Assembly (NCBI RefSeq): GCF_025717605.1
Contig: NZ_JAJIRQ010000010.1
Coordinates: 62,001-126,000, forward strand
Direction of reading: 5' to 3'
DNA from: Paucibacter sp. TC2R-5
Lineage (GTDB): Bacteria; Pseudomonadota; Gammaproteobacteria; Burkholderiales; Burkholderiaceae_C
Length of the DNA stretch: 64,000 bases
Part shown: piece after piece, positions 39,567-48,457 of the stretch
Position numbering within the stretch: position 1 is the stretch's first letter
Layout of the letters: each line of letters begins with the position of its first letter
Made by a program: the position numbers and the translations under genes
The notes under the pieces: model-generated
What the model was told of the DNA's origin: nothing
Database searches by the model: none
The model's input: the letters and a program-made list of their open reading frames with translations, nothing else

Positions 39567-41252
39567 ATGACCAGCTCAGAGTTGATTGCTCAATACGGCC
39601 CGCGCGACAGCATGGACTATGACGTCGTCATCGTCGGCGGCGGCCCCGGCGGCTTGGCCGCCGCAATCCGCTTGAAGCAGTTGGCGGCCGCGCAGAGCCG
39701 AGAGTTGTCCGTCGTGGTGTTGGAGAAGGGCTCGGAGCCCGGCGCGCACATCCTCTCGGGTGCCGTGATGGACCCGCGCGCGCTGACCGAACTCCTGCCC
39801 AATTGGGAGCAACTCGGCGCGCCGCTGAAGCAGGCGGTTACTGCCGATGAGGTGTTGTTCCTTAACGAAACCGGCGCCACCAACACCCCGCATTGGCTGA
39901 TCCCCGAGTGCTTCCACAACCAGGGCAACTATGTCATCTCGCTGGGCGCTGTGACCAAATGGCTGGGTGAACAGGCAGAAAGCTTGGGCGTTGAAATCTT
40001 CCCCGGCTTCAGCGCCGCCGAAATCGTCTACGGCGACGACGGCTCGGTGCGCGGCATTGCCACCGGCAATTTGGGCGTTGGCAAGGACGGCGCGCCGCAC
40101 GACGGCTTCCAACTCGGCATGGAGTTGCTCGGCAAGTACACCATCTTTGCCGAAGGCGCACGGGGCCATCTGGGCAAGCAGCTGATCGCCAAGTTCGGCC
40201 TCGATGCGGGCAAAGACCCTCAAAGCTATGCGCTGGGCATCAAAGAGCTGTGGGAAGTGCCCGCCGCTCAGGCCAAGCCAGGCCTGGTGGTGCACACCGC
40301 CGGCTGGCCCATGGACGGCGACACCTATGGCGGCGGCTTCCTCTATCACCTGGAGGGCAACAAGGTCACGCTGGGCTATGTGGTCGGCCTCGACTACAAG
40401 AACCCCTGGCTCTCGCCTTTCGAGGAGATGCAGCGCTGGAAGACTCACCCCAGCATCCGCGCCCATCTGGAAGGTGGCAAGCGCCTTGGCTACGGCGCCC
40501 GCGCCATCACCGCCGGTGGCCTGCTGTCGCTGCCCAAGACGGTATTCCCTGGCGGCGCCCTGGTCGGCTGCGACGCCGGCTACCTGAATGCTTCGCGCAT
40601 CAAGGGCAGCCATGCCGCCATCAAGAGCGGCATGCTGGCCGCCGAGGCTGCTTTTGAAGCCGTCGGCGCCGGCCGTCAACATGACGAGTTAGCGGCCTAC
40701 CCGGCTGCGTTCGAGCAAAGCTGGCTGCATGCAGAGCTGAATCAGGCGCGCAATTTCAAGCAATGGTTCAAGAAGGGCAATACCGTCGGCACCTTGATGA
40801 CCGGCATCGAGCAATGGCTGCTGCCCAAACTCGGCATCAAGAGCCCACCTTGGACGATTCACCGCACGGTACCCGACCATCTCTATCTGAAGCCCGCCGC
40901 CGAATGTGCCAAGATTGATTACCCGAAACCGGACGGCAAGCTCACCTTCGATCGCCTGTCCTCGGTGTTCATCTCCAACACCAACCACGAAGAGAACCAG
41001 CCGGCGCATTTGACGCTGAAGGATGCGGCGGTACCGGTGAGCATCAATTTGGCCAAGTTTGCCGGGCCGGAGAGCCGCTATTGCCCTGCCGGCGTCTATG
41101 AGTTCATCAAGACCGATGCCGGCGCTGACAGGCTGCAGATCAACGCGCAGAACTGCGTGCATTGCAAGACATGCGACATCAAGGACCCGACGCAAAACAT
41201 CGTCTGGGTCACGCCCGAAGGCGGCGGCGGACCGAACTACGCGGGCATGTAA
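39567..41252 (+). CDS. Electron transfer flavoprotein-ubiquinone oxidoreductase
   Basis: 561 residues from the ATG at 39567, which AAAGGA precedes by five bases; the ATG at 39561 is too close to that site. Membrane-associated enzyme passing electrons from ETF, reduced by acyl-CoA dehydrogenases, to ubiquinone. FAD site at the N-terminus: DVVIVGGGPGGLAAAIRL. Middle ubiquinone and membrane region. C-terminal [4Fe-4S] cluster motif INAQNCVHCKTCDIKDP, with the earlier Cys in SRYCPAGVYEF. EtfAB are not in the window. The palindrome upstream suggests control with fatty-acid or amino-acid oxidation. Confidence 0.95.
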   Translation: MTSSELIAQYGPRDSMDYDVVIVGGGPGGLAAAIRLKQLAAAQSRELSVVVLEKGSEPGAHILSGAVMDPRALTELLPNWEQLGAPLKQAVTADEVLFLNETGATNTPHWLIPECFHNQGNYVISLGAVTKWLGEQAESLGVEIFPGFSAAEIVYGDDGSVRGIATGNLGVGKDGAPHDGFQLGMELLGKYTIFAEGARGHLGKQLIAKFGLDAGKDPQSYALGIKELWEVPAAQAKPGLVVHTAGWPMDGDTYGGGFLYHLEGNKVTLGYVVGLDYKNPWLSPFEEMQRWKTHPSIRAHLEGGKRLGYGARAITAGGLLSLPKTVFPGGALVGCDAGYLNASRIKGSHAAIKSGMLAAEAAFEAVGAGRQHDELAAYPAAFEQSWLHAELNQARNFKQWFKKGNTVGTLMTGIEQWLLPKLGIKSPPWTIHRTVPDHLYLKPAAECAKIDYPKPDGKLTFDRLSSVFISNTNHEENQPAHLTLKDAAVPVSINLAKFAGPESRYCPAGVYEFIKTDAGADRLQINAQNCVHCKTCDIKDPTQNIVWVTPEGGGGPNYAGM

Positions 41253-41341
41253 GCGCCGGATGGTCAGGAAGGTGGTGTCAGGAGCCCGGCCCAAGGCATA
41301 GCCCGGCCATCGGCAAGCTAAAGCTTGCCTGTGCGGCGACA

Positions 41342-41773
41342 ATGCGCCGCCCCTACTCCCTGAGCATTGTTTATATGCGCCACCTGCGCCTCACCCTCCA
41401 CTCCGTTCTCTTCAGCGCGTCGGCACGCCCGCTGTGGCGCCTGGTTTTGCTCTTGCTGCTGGTGTTCATCAGCTATATGGCCTTGTCGCCAGCGCCGCCC
41501 AAAAGCCTGGGCAGCAGCTGGGACAAACTCAATCACGCGATGGCCTTCGCCAGCCTGGCTTTTTGTGGACATTGGAGCTTGAGCAGCGGGCGCGCTCGCT
41601 GGATAGCGCTGCCGCTGGCTCTTTTGGCCTATGGCGGCGCGATTGAGCTGCTGCAACTCAATATTCCTGGGCGTGACGGCGAATGGGCCGACTTGCTCGG
41701 CGACGCGGTCGGCATCATCATCGGCCTGGCTGCGGCCGTGGCCTTGCAGCGCTTAGCGAAGCGGCCCAGCTAG
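41342..41773 (+). CDS. VanZ-like membrane protein
   Basis: 143 residues from the ATG at 41342; an in-frame ATG at 41375 is an equal candidate, and neither has a clear ribosome site. Three to four membrane helices (for example LWRLVLLLLLVFISYMALSP and WIALPLALLAYGGAIELLQ). The motifs DKLNHAMAFASLAF, then ELLQLNIPGRDGEWADLLGDAVG, are typical of the VanZ family. Function unknown in most bacteria; only some VanZ proteins are linked to teicoplanin resistance. It stands between ETF-QO and egtB. Confidence 0.85.
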   Translation: MRRPYSLSIVYMRHLRLTLHSVLFSASARPLWRLVLLLLLVFISYMALSPAPPKSLGSSWDKLNHAMAFASLAFCGHWSLSSGRARWIALPLALLAYGGAIELLQLNIPGRDGEWADLLGDAVGIIIGLAAAVALQRLAKRPS

Positions 41774-41845
41774 ATTCCCCGGTTTCACGCAGCCTACGCA
41801 AATATAGGCTACCGTAGTGGCGCCCCGCCTCTTGGAGATTGATGC

Positions 41846-43129
41846 GTGAAACCCAGCCCTGCAGATGACTGCGCCCGCAACACCGACCGCAGCAGCATGG
41901 CGCCGGCGCAGCGCAGCGAACTTCTGATCCGCCTGCAAGCCACCCGCCGACATACCGAGCACTTGGCCGCGCCGCTGTCACCCGAGGATCAAGCGCTGCA
42001 GTCCATGCCGGACGCCAGCCCGACCAAATGGCATCAAGCCCACACGACTTGGTTTTTTGAAACCCTGGTCTTGCGGCCTTGGGCGCGAGACTACCAAGTC
42101 TTCGATGCGCGCTTCGCGCAGCTGTTCAACTCCTACTACGAATCGCTCGGTCCGCGTCACCCGCGACCCCAGCGCGGCCTGCTCAGCCGCCCGGCACTGA
42201 GCGAGATCCAAGCCTACCGCGCCCATGTCGACCGCGCCTTGGTCGACATGGTTCTGCAGGCCGATGCCGACAGCTGGGCCCAAGCCCGCCCGCTTTTAGA
42301 GTTGGGCCTGCAGCATGAGCAACAGCACCAAGAGCTGATTTTGAGCGACATCTTGCATGCCTTCAGTCTCAACCCGCTTGCGCCGGCCTATCGCGCACCG
42401 GAGCATCCAGCGCAAGTGCCTACCAGCTACGGCGCAACCACAATGCAATGGCTGACCCATCCTGGTGGGCTTGTCAACGTTGGCGCGCCAGCGGACGGCT
42501 TTTCCTTTGACAACGAAGGCCCGCGCCATGCGGTGCAGTTGACCGGCTTCGAGATCGCCAGCCGCTTGGTGAACTGCGGGGAATTCGCCGCCTTCATCGA
42601 AGACGGGGGCTATCGCAAAGCTGGCCTTTGGCTCGCGGACGGCTGGGCCCTGGCGCAAGCCCAGGGCTGGCAGCAGCCCAGCTACTGGCGCAAGCATGCG
42701 GACGGCTCGTGGCGCGTGTTTGGCTTGGCGGGTGAGCAGGCGCTGGACCCGCAAGCGCCGGTCATGCAGCTGAGCTTTTACGAAGCGGCAGCCTATGCCG
42801 AATGGGCCGGCGCACGCCTGCCGACCGAGTTCGAATGGGAAGCCGCCGCCGCTGACCTGAGCGGCCTAAGCCAACTGGATGACCAAGCTTGGCAATGGAC
42901 CCACTCGGCCTACCACCCCTACCCTGGCTTCAGGCCCTGGGCCGGCGCGGTGGGGGAATACAACGGCAAATTCATGGTGGGCCAAGTGGTGCTGCGCGGC
43001 GGCAGCCTGGCCACACCGCGCGGCCACGCCCGGCCCAGCTACCGCAATTTCTTTCCACCGCATGTCCGCTGGCAATTCAGCGGCCTGCGGCTGGCACGAG
43101 ACCTCTCAGACAGCCAAGGCAAGACATGA
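41846..43129 (+). CDS. egtB: Ergothioneine biosynthesis protein EgtB (hercynine oxygenase)
   Basis: Non-haem iron sulfoxide synthase joining hercynine to a thiol donor with oxygen, 427 residues. GTG start at 41846 with GGAG eight bases upstream. N-terminal DinB-like domain with KWHQAHTTWFFE (first iron His) and H157-x3-H161-x-E163 in LQHEQQHQELIL, the iron-binding signature. C-terminal formylglycine-generating-enzyme-type domain with GGLVNVGAP, FDNEGPRH, RLPTEFEWEAAA and RGGSLATPRGHARPSYRNFF. It overlaps egtD by ATGA (43126-43129), a two-gene pathway. No egtA is present, so gamma-glutamylcysteine or cysteine may come from elsewhere. Confidence 0.95.
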   Translation: MKPSPADDCARNTDRSSMAPAQRSELLIRLQATRRHTEHLAAPLSPEDQALQSMPDASPTKWHQAHTTWFFETLVLRPWARDYQVFDARFAQLFNSYYESLGPRHPRPQRGLLSRPALSEIQAYRAHVDRALVDMVLQADADSWAQARPLLELGLQHEQQHQELILSDILHAFSLNPLAPAYRAPEHPAQVPTSYGATTMQWLTHPGGLVNVGAPADGFSFDNEGPRHAVQLTGFEIASRLVNCGEFAAFIEDGGYRKAGLWLADGWALAQAQGWQQPSYWRKHADGSWRVFGLAGEQALDPQAPVMQLSFYEAAAYAEWAGARLPTEFEWEAAAADLSGLSQLDDQAWQWTHSAYHPYPGFRPWAGAVGEYNGKFMVGQVVLRGGSLATPRGHARPSYRNFFPPHVRWQFSGLRLARDLSDSQGKT

Positions 43130-44088
43130 CCCCCGTCCCATTTTTGAAGATCGTCGAAAAGTCGGGGTTTGCGGCTGACTTGCACAGCGCCTTGGCCCAG
43201 CAGCCGCGTCATATTTCGCCCAAGTACTTCTACGACGACATGGGCTCGGCCTTGTTCGAGCAAATCTGCGCGCTGCCCGAGTATTACCCCACGCGCACCG
43301 AGCTGGCACTGCTGCGTCTTCACGGCGCCGAGATGGCCGAATTGATCGGGCCGCAGGCGCAGCTGATCGAGTATGGCGCAGGAGCCTTGAACAAGGTGCG
43401 ACTCTTGCTGGCGCGCATGCTGCGGCCACATGGTTTCGTTCCCATCGATATCTCGGGCCCCCATCTCTTGCAGGCCTGCGCCGCGCTGCAGGCCGAGCAT
43501 CCGCTGCTGAACATTCAGCCGGTGGTGGGAGACTTCACCCAAGCGGTCGATCTGCCTGGCGCGCCAAGTCGAGGCGAGGGCCAGCGTGTCGGCTTTTTCC
43601 CCGGCTCCAGCATAGGCAACTTCACACCGACGCAGGCGCTGGAGTTCTTGGCCCTGACGGCCGAGCAACTGCGCGGCGGCGGCCTCTTGATCGGCGTCGA
43701 TCTGATCAAGGACCCGGACCTGCTGCACGCCGCCTACAACGACAGTCAAGGCCTGACCGCGCGCTTCAACCTCAATCTGCTGGAGCGCGCGCGGCGCGAG
43801 CTGGGCTGCGAGTTTGCGGCCGATGGCTTTCGGCATAGCGCATTTTTTAACGCGCCATTGCAGCGCATAGAGATGCACTTGATGAGCATGCGCAGTCAAG
43901 TCCTGAGCCTGCAAGGAATCGACTACGCTTTCGAAGCGGGCGAGACCTTGCACACCGAAAACTCCTACAAATACAGCATCCCCGGCTTTAGAGCCTTGGC
44001 CGAGAAGGCCGGCTACCGCGCCGGGCCGGTCTGGACCGATGCGCAAAACTGGTTCAGCCTGCATTGGCTGCAGGCGCCGGCCGGCTGA
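43126..44088 (+). CDS. egtD: L-histidine N(alpha)-methyltransferase EgtD
   Basis: 320 residues, starting at the ATG that overlaps the egtB stop. It makes hercynine by trimethylating histidine with SAM. Family motifs: RHISPKYFYDDMGSALFEQICALPEYYPTRTE split across the N-terminal region (about 22-55), SAM loop EYGAGALNKVRLLL, PIDIS, and FFPGSSIGNF. The C-terminus has ENSYKYSIPGF, which lines the histidine site. Both core steps of ergothioneine synthesis are encoded here apart from the C-S lyase (EgtE). Confidence 0.95.
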   Translation: MTPVPFLKIVEKSGFAADLHSALAQQPRHISPKYFYDDMGSALFEQICALPEYYPTRTELALLRLHGAEMAELIGPQAQLIEYGAGALNKVRLLLARMLRPHGFVPIDISGPHLLQACAALQAEHPLLNIQPVVGDFTQAVDLPGAPSRGEGQRVGFFPGSSIGNFTPTQALEFLALTAEQLRGGGLLIGVDLIKDPDLLHAAYNDSQGLTARFNLNLLERARRELGCEFAADGFRHSAFFNAPLQRIEMHLMSMRSQVLSLQGIDYAFEAGETLHTENSYKYSIPGFRALAEKAGYRAGPVWTDAQNWFSLHWLQAPAG

Positions 44089-44189
44089 AATCCACAGCAG
44101 CCCCCTGTCACCAAGCCTTCACACAAGTCAGCAATGCTCAGCGTCGCGGCATGTCGCCGTAACCCTTGATCTGAATGGAAGTGCAAGCC

Positions 44190-44480
44190 ATGAGCAACGA
44201 GCAAACGCTGGACCTGCCTGTAGACAATGCAGCGCATCTGCAAGACGAGTTCCATGACGAGGAACTGGACTCAATCGGCGACCACCACCGCATGGCGGCT
44301 CATCACTTTTCACTCGCCGCCGAGCACCATATTGCGGCGGCCGCTGCCGATGACGATGGCGACGATGAGAGCAATGCGCGACATGCCTATCTGGCCTACC
44401 GCCACCAACTCAATGCAGTGCAATACGCCGAGATCGCCGCGCTCGACAACGACTGCCTGGACGATGCGATCGAAGGCTAA
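44190..44480 (+). CDS. Small acidic histidine-rich protein
   Basis: 96 residues from the ATG at 44190 (MSNEQTLDLP); an ATG at 44175 would add five. Very acidic (many Asp/Glu) with several His clusters (GDHHRMAAHHFSLAAEHH), Ala-rich and probably helical throughout: HMAAHHF-like then DESNARHAYLAYRHQLNAVQYAEIAA. No signal peptide or membrane helix. The spacing of His and Glu recalls small metal-binding or four-helix proteins, but I recognise no family. It lies 101 bp after egtD and may be transcribed alone. Confidence 0.6.
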   Translation: MSNEQTLDLPVDNAAHLQDEFHDEELDSIGDHHRMAAHHFSLAAEHHIAAAAADDDGDDESNARHAYLAYRHQLNAVQYAEIAALDNDCLDDAIEG

Positions 44481-44510
44481 TTGAACTGTTTGAGCTGACC
44501 TTTCAGCAGA

Positions 44511-44563
44511 CAAAAAAAGACCTGTGAAACGGCCCGCATTGGTGTTTGAGCCGGTTCACAGGT
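44511..44563 (-). terminator. Terminator after the left binding-protein gene
   Basis: Arms ACCTGTGAAACGGC and GCCGGTTCACAGGT pair at 13 of 14 positions; read on the minus strand the stem is followed by CTTTTTTT. It is 120 bp beyond the stop of the minus-strand binding protein. A second short T-rich element (AGGTCTTTTTT, 44634-44644) faces the plus-strand genes and is the inverse complement of AAAAAAGACCT at the terminator edge. Confidence 0.75.
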
Positions 44564-44682
44564 AGCCATGAAGGTCTGAATTGATGCGGTTAACTGAGCA
44601 GTAAGGCCGCATCGGTCGGGCACCTGAGGCACCCTAGGTCTTTTTTAAGAATTCCTCGCTTCCCTGTTTCGTCGCTTCGCAA

Positions 44683-45933
44683 CTATTTCCCCGACTTGTT
44701 CAAACTGGCCTGCATCCTGCTCGCCGCCTCTGCAGGGCTGAGTTTTCCGGCCAGCACCAGGCTATGGACCGCCCAAAAATCAGACTCCAAGCTCGGCCGC
44801 CCACGGTTGAGAATCTGCGCATTCAGGCGGATCGTCGATGCACAAGACTTGCGCCAATCCATCATCTGTTTGGCCACGGGATCCAGCACCGGCACAAGAT
44901 GGTTGGACAGGCTGAAAAAACCCGTCACCTTGTTGGTGTAGAGGTCGGCAAACTCTTGCGACGCCATCCAGGTCAAGAACTTGTAGGCCTCCTCCTTGTT
45001 TTTGGAGCGGGGGTTGATGCCAATGCCGATGTCCGAATGGTCGGAGATATGGCAGGCCGCACCGGGCTTGGGCACCGGCGGCGGGAAGGCACCAAAGTCC
45101 AGGCTTTGCGCCCTTATCGGCCCGATATCCCAGGAGCCGGCCGGATACACCGCTGCACGGCCAAGGCCGAACAAGCTTTGCGAGTCGGCATTCGTCTGCG
45201 TCGCAGCACCCTTGCTCAGATAGGGCTGCAGCCTGGCCATCAAAGCCCAAACATCGACGAATTCGGCATCGGTGAGCTTTTTCTTGCCTGCGATCAGCCC
45301 TTTGCGGCCGGCCTCGCCCTGCCAATAGGCGGGGCCCATGCCATTGAAGATGACCTGATGCGTTTCCCATTGATCGGCCAGTCCAAGCGCCAGCGGTGTG
45401 TACTTACCCTGAGCCTTGACGGTATCCAGCAGCTTGAAAAACTCCGCCTCGGTGCCGGGCGGCTGCAGGTTCAGTTCGGCGAAGATTTTTTTGTTGTAGA
45501 AAAAGCCATGGATCACCGAGGCAATCGGCATGCAATAGGTTTCGCGCCCATCATCGGTTTGCCAGGCCAGCTTGGCCGAGGCCGGGAAGTCATCCAATTG
45601 GCTGCGGCCTTGGCCGTCCAAACGCTCAAGCAAGCCTTTTTTGTACAAGTTCAGCGAGGCGTCAAAAGGGCGGCAGGTGATCAGGTCGCCCGCCGTCCCG
45701 GCGCTCAAGCGCTGCTGCAGGCCGGCGTCATACTCGGTCGGCGCCGTCGGCACGAACTTGACCGCCGTACCCGGATTCTTGCGCTGGAAGGCTGGAATCA
45801 ACACCTCCTCCCACAAGACCTTGTCGTCAACCCGCCAACTCTCTATCGTCAGCGCAGCCGCCCGCAGCGTCGACGGCAACAGGGCCGCGCCGACGCAAAA
45901 CAAAAAGCAGGCCAGACGAAAGTGCTTAGGCAT
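44683..45933 (-). CDS. ABC-type sugar extracellular substrate-binding protein (left, orphan)
   Basis: 416 residues from the ATG at 45931-45933. Signal peptide (RLACFLFCVGAALLPSTLRAAA). Family 1 solute-binding fold: LTIESWRVDDKVLWEEVLIPAFQRKNPG, then AGDLITCRPFDASL, FYNKKIFAEL, ALGLADQWETHQVIFN, and the C-terminal FLTWMASQEFADLY. Binds sugars or oligosaccharides in the periplasm as part of CUT1-type ABC importers. No permease or ATPase gene is adjacent, so it either serves a distant transporter or has another role. Divergent from a second binding protein. Confidence 0.88.
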   Translation of the reverse strand: MPKHFRLACFLFCVGAALLPSTLRAAALTIESWRVDDKVLWEEVLIPAFQRKNPGTAVKFVPTAPTEYDAGLQQRLSAGTAGDLITCRPFDASLNLYKKGLLERLDGQGRSQLDDFPASAKLAWQTDDGRETYCMPIASVIHGFFYNKKIFAELNLQPPGTEAEFFKLLDTVKAQGKYTPLALGLADQWETHQVIFNGMGPAYWQGEAGRKGLIAGKKKLTDAEFVDVWALMARLQPYLSKGAATQTNADSQSLFGLGRAAVYPAGSWDIGPIRAQSLDFGAFPPPVPKPGAACHISDHSDIGIGINPRSKNKEEAYKFLTWMASQEFADLYTNKVTGFFSLSNHLVPVLDPVAKQMMDWRKSCASTIRLNAQILNRGRPSLESDFWAVHSLVLAGKLSPAEAASRMQASLNKSGK

Positions 45934-46418
45934 TGGGGTCGTTCGACTCACAACTGATGAAGATGGGTTCGAGGTTCACAGCAAACAGGCCACACCATAG
46001 TCAAGCCACCCCTGTAACGCAATCAAAGCGCCGCCCTGAACGCCCGGCGCAAAGCGCGCACAAGGAAACAGCAAAAGCTAACGTCATATTCAGTCTGATT
46101 TCGGCGGCCAGCGGCAGTCCTCCACGGCCGGCGCACAATCAGCGGCTGCGCATCGATTTGAACGCCTTGTGACGGCGAATCTGTGGTGCGCAGGCGTCGT
46201 GTTACGTTTTTTAACGTGGGCCAGATGCCGCTATTCATGGGGGAGGTGAGCCGAATAGCCCCGGCAGACAGTTCAGCCCAGCGAAACCCCCAATCGCCAA
46301 GCCACCCAGGCGCCCCTGACAATTGTCACAAGCGCCCAATCCTCTGCCTGCTTTGACTTACACAACATCACCGAAGTCCAACGATTCTTTGGCTTGGGGC
46401 CTTTCGCCCCAGGGCAAG
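45934..46418. promoter_or_regulatory. 485-bp divergent region between two binding-protein genes
   Basis: No gene is supported here. Two symmetric sites stand out: TGACAATTGTCA, a perfect 12-bp palindrome at 46317-46328, 91 bp before the right-hand gene, and ACGTT-TTTT-AACGT at 46204-46217. Either could be an operator. I see no promoter of convincing strength on either strand. An in-frame TTG at 46323 could extend the right-hand gene, but this would remove a clean signal peptide. Confidence 0.4.
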
Positions 46419-47744
46419 ATGGCTCGCATGTTTGCTTTGCTCGCATTGGCTTTGCCCACAGTTGCTCCCCTCGGCTTGATCGCTGCCGCGCCCGGCAGTT
46501 GGGCAGCGCCTGCGCCGACCGCAAGCACCGACAGCGCAGGCGAGCTCAATGTCCTGCATTGGTGGACCTCGGCCAGCGAGCGTGCCGCAGCGGACCATGT
46601 GGCAGCCCGCATGAGCGAGTTGGGACTGCGCTGGGTTGACGGCGCGGTGGCGGGAGGCGGCGGCGGGCCGGCCATCAAGGTGCTCAACGAGCGCACGCTG
46701 CGCGGCATGGCACCCAAGGTGGCGCAGCTGAACGGTCAAGCCACCATCGAATGGGCCGAAATGGGCTTGCTACTGGAGCTTGACGGCGTCGCCAAGCGAC
46801 GCCAATGGGCGCGCACCATGTTCCCGCAGGTGACGGCGCAGCTGAATGTGCGCGAGCATGTTGTCGCCGCACCGCTGGGCATTCACCGCATCAACAACCT
46901 CTATCTGAACAAGGCCGTGTTTCGCCGGCTCAATATCGAGCTACCCAATCATTGGAGCGGGCTGCAAGCGGCCGCCGTGGCCCTGCGCGCCGCCGGCGTC
47001 ACACCGGTCGCCTTCAGCGACGAGCCTTGGCAGGTGGCTACCGTTTTCGAAACCCTGCTGCTGGCCGAGGCGGGGCCGGCGCTGTACCGCAGGATGGTCG
47101 AACAGCGCGACCCGCAGGCCTTCAATGACCCGTCGGTGGAGCGCGCATTTCAGAGGCTGCGCGACTGGCGCAATCTGGCGGCAGGCCCGGGCGAGCGCCC
47201 TTGGACTCAACTGGTGGCCGACTTTGCCGCCGGGCGCGCGGCGATGTTGATCATGGGTGACTGGGCGCGTGGCGAGTTGGGCACGCTGGGCCTGGAAGGC
47301 GGGCGCGACTTTGCCTGTCAGGCCGTGCCGGGCACCAGCGGCGTTCACCAGTTCAGCATCGACACCCTGGCCATGCTGGCCGGCAATTACAGCGCCCAGG
47401 CCGAACAAGAAAAGATGGCCGAGCTGCTCGGCAGCGCGACCTTGCAACTGGGCTATAACCGCATCAAAGGTTCGGTGCCGGTGCGCCGCGATGTGCCGGT
47501 CGATGAGCTGGACTATTGCGCCCAGCAGTCTTACCAGCTGTTCGCCAACCCGGCCACCGCACGCGTGCCCAGCTTGGTACACCGCATGGCTTTTGATGAG
47601 GTCGGCAAAAACGCCTTCATCGAGACCGTCCACCGCTTTGCACTGGACCCCAAACAAACACCCGCCGCAGCGCAGCGCAAATTGCAGGGTCTGCTGCGCG
47701 CTCTTGGCCCGAAATCCATGAAATCTGTGCAAGCGACACCATGA
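46419..47744 (+). CDS. GtsA/GltB-like glucose-type ABC substrate-binding protein
   Basis: 441 residues from the ATG at 46419, with signal peptide (MFALLALALPTVAPLGLIAAA). The mature start LNVLHWWTSASERAA, then AVAGGGGGPAIKVLNERTLRG and PLGIHRINNLYLNK, is the pattern of Pseudomonas glucose/mannose-binding proteins (GtsA/GltB). In the usual gts operon a permease pair and an ATPase follow; here none does. Instead the stop overlaps the start of a response regulator (ATGA, 47741-47744). I infer a sensory role, presenting sugar to the membrane kinase two genes downstream, but delivery to a distant transporter is also possible. Confidence 0.88.
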   Translation: MARMFALLALALPTVAPLGLIAAAPGSWAAPAPTASTDSAGELNVLHWWTSASERAAADHVAARMSELGLRWVDGAVAGGGGGPAIKVLNERTLRGMAPKVAQLNGQATIEWAEMGLLLELDGVAKRRQWARTMFPQVTAQLNVREHVVAAPLGIHRINNLYLNKAVFRRLNIELPNHWSGLQAAAVALRAAGVTPVAFSDEPWQVATVFETLLLAEAGPALYRRMVEQRDPQAFNDPSVERAFQRLRDWRNLAAGPGERPWTQLVADFAAGRAAMLIMGDWARGELGTLGLEGGRDFACQAVPGTSGVHQFSIDTLAMLAGNYSAQAEQEKMAELLGSATLQLGYNRIKGSVPVRRDVPVDELDYCAQQSYQLFANPATARVPSLVHRMAFDEVGKNAFIETVHRFALDPKQTPAAAQRKLQGLLRALGPKSMKSVQATP

Positions 47745-48457
47745 CCCGTACGATCTTGATCGTTGATGACGACCAGAAAATCCGCACCCTGCTGAAGACC
47801 TATCTGGAGAAAAACCAGTACGAGGTCCGCTTGGCGCACGACGGCGCCAGCTTTCTGGCCGAGTTCGAGCGCTTCAAGGACGAAATAAGTCTGTGCATTC
47901 TGGACGTCATGCTGCCCGACACCGAGGGCTTTGCGCTGTGCCAGGCGGTGCGCAAGCGCTCCGATGTGCCGGTCATCATGCTGACCGCCAGCGCCGATGA
48001 GACCGACCGCATCGTAGGTCTTGAGCTCGGCGCTGATGATTACATCGGCAAGCCCTTCAACCCGCGCGAACTGCTCGCCCGCATCAAGGCCATCCACCGG
48101 CGCTCGGGCCAGGACCGCGGTCAGACGGCGCGCTACTTCCGTTTCAACGGCTTTTGCCTGGACATTCTGGAGCGCAGCCTGATCGACCCGAGCGGCGAAG
48201 CCTCGGCCTTGTCGGGCATGGACTTTCAGCTGCTCAAGCTCTTGGTCGAGCATCCCGGCGAAGTGCTGGACCGTAGCCGCCTGGCCGAAGTCACACGCGG
48301 GCGCGACCTCGGCCCGCTGGACCGCTCGCTCGACGTGCAAGTCAGCCGCCTGCGTCAACGCCTGCATGACGACGGCAAGCAACCGGCACTGATCAAGACC
48401 GTTCGGGGTTCAGGTTACGTCTTTTCCACCACGGTCACGTCGGGCCATGCGCCGTGA
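47741..48457 (+). CDS. OmpR-family response regulator (GltR-like)
   Basis: 238 residues. The receiver domain has the acidic pocket at residues 9-11, phosphoacceptor D55 in CILDVMLPDTEG, T in MLTASAD and K in GKPFNPREL. The C-terminal winged helix ends TVRGSGYVFSTT, with the DNA-contact segment SLDVQVSRLRQRLHDD. Pseudomonas GltR-GtrS, also next to a gts binding-protein gene, controls glucose uptake and is the best comparison. Coupled by overlaps to the binding protein upstream and to the kinase downstream (11 bases). Confidence 0.9.
   Translation: MTRTILIVDDDQKIRTLLKTYLEKNQYEVRLAHDGASFLAEFERFKDEISLCILDVMLPDTEGFALCQAVRKRSDVPVIMLTASADETDRIVGLELGADDYIGKPFNPRELLARIKAIHRRSGQDRGQTARYFRFNGFCLDILERSLIDPSGEASALSGMDFQLLKLLVEHPGEVLDRSRLAEVTRGRDLGPLDRSLDVQVSRLRQRLHDDGKQPALIKTVRGSGYVFSTTVTSGHAP

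Noticed and set aside
41342-41773. Glycopeptide resistance gene from the VanZ match
   Set aside because: The VanZ fold is widespread in bacteria without resistance, and no vanHAX genes are near.
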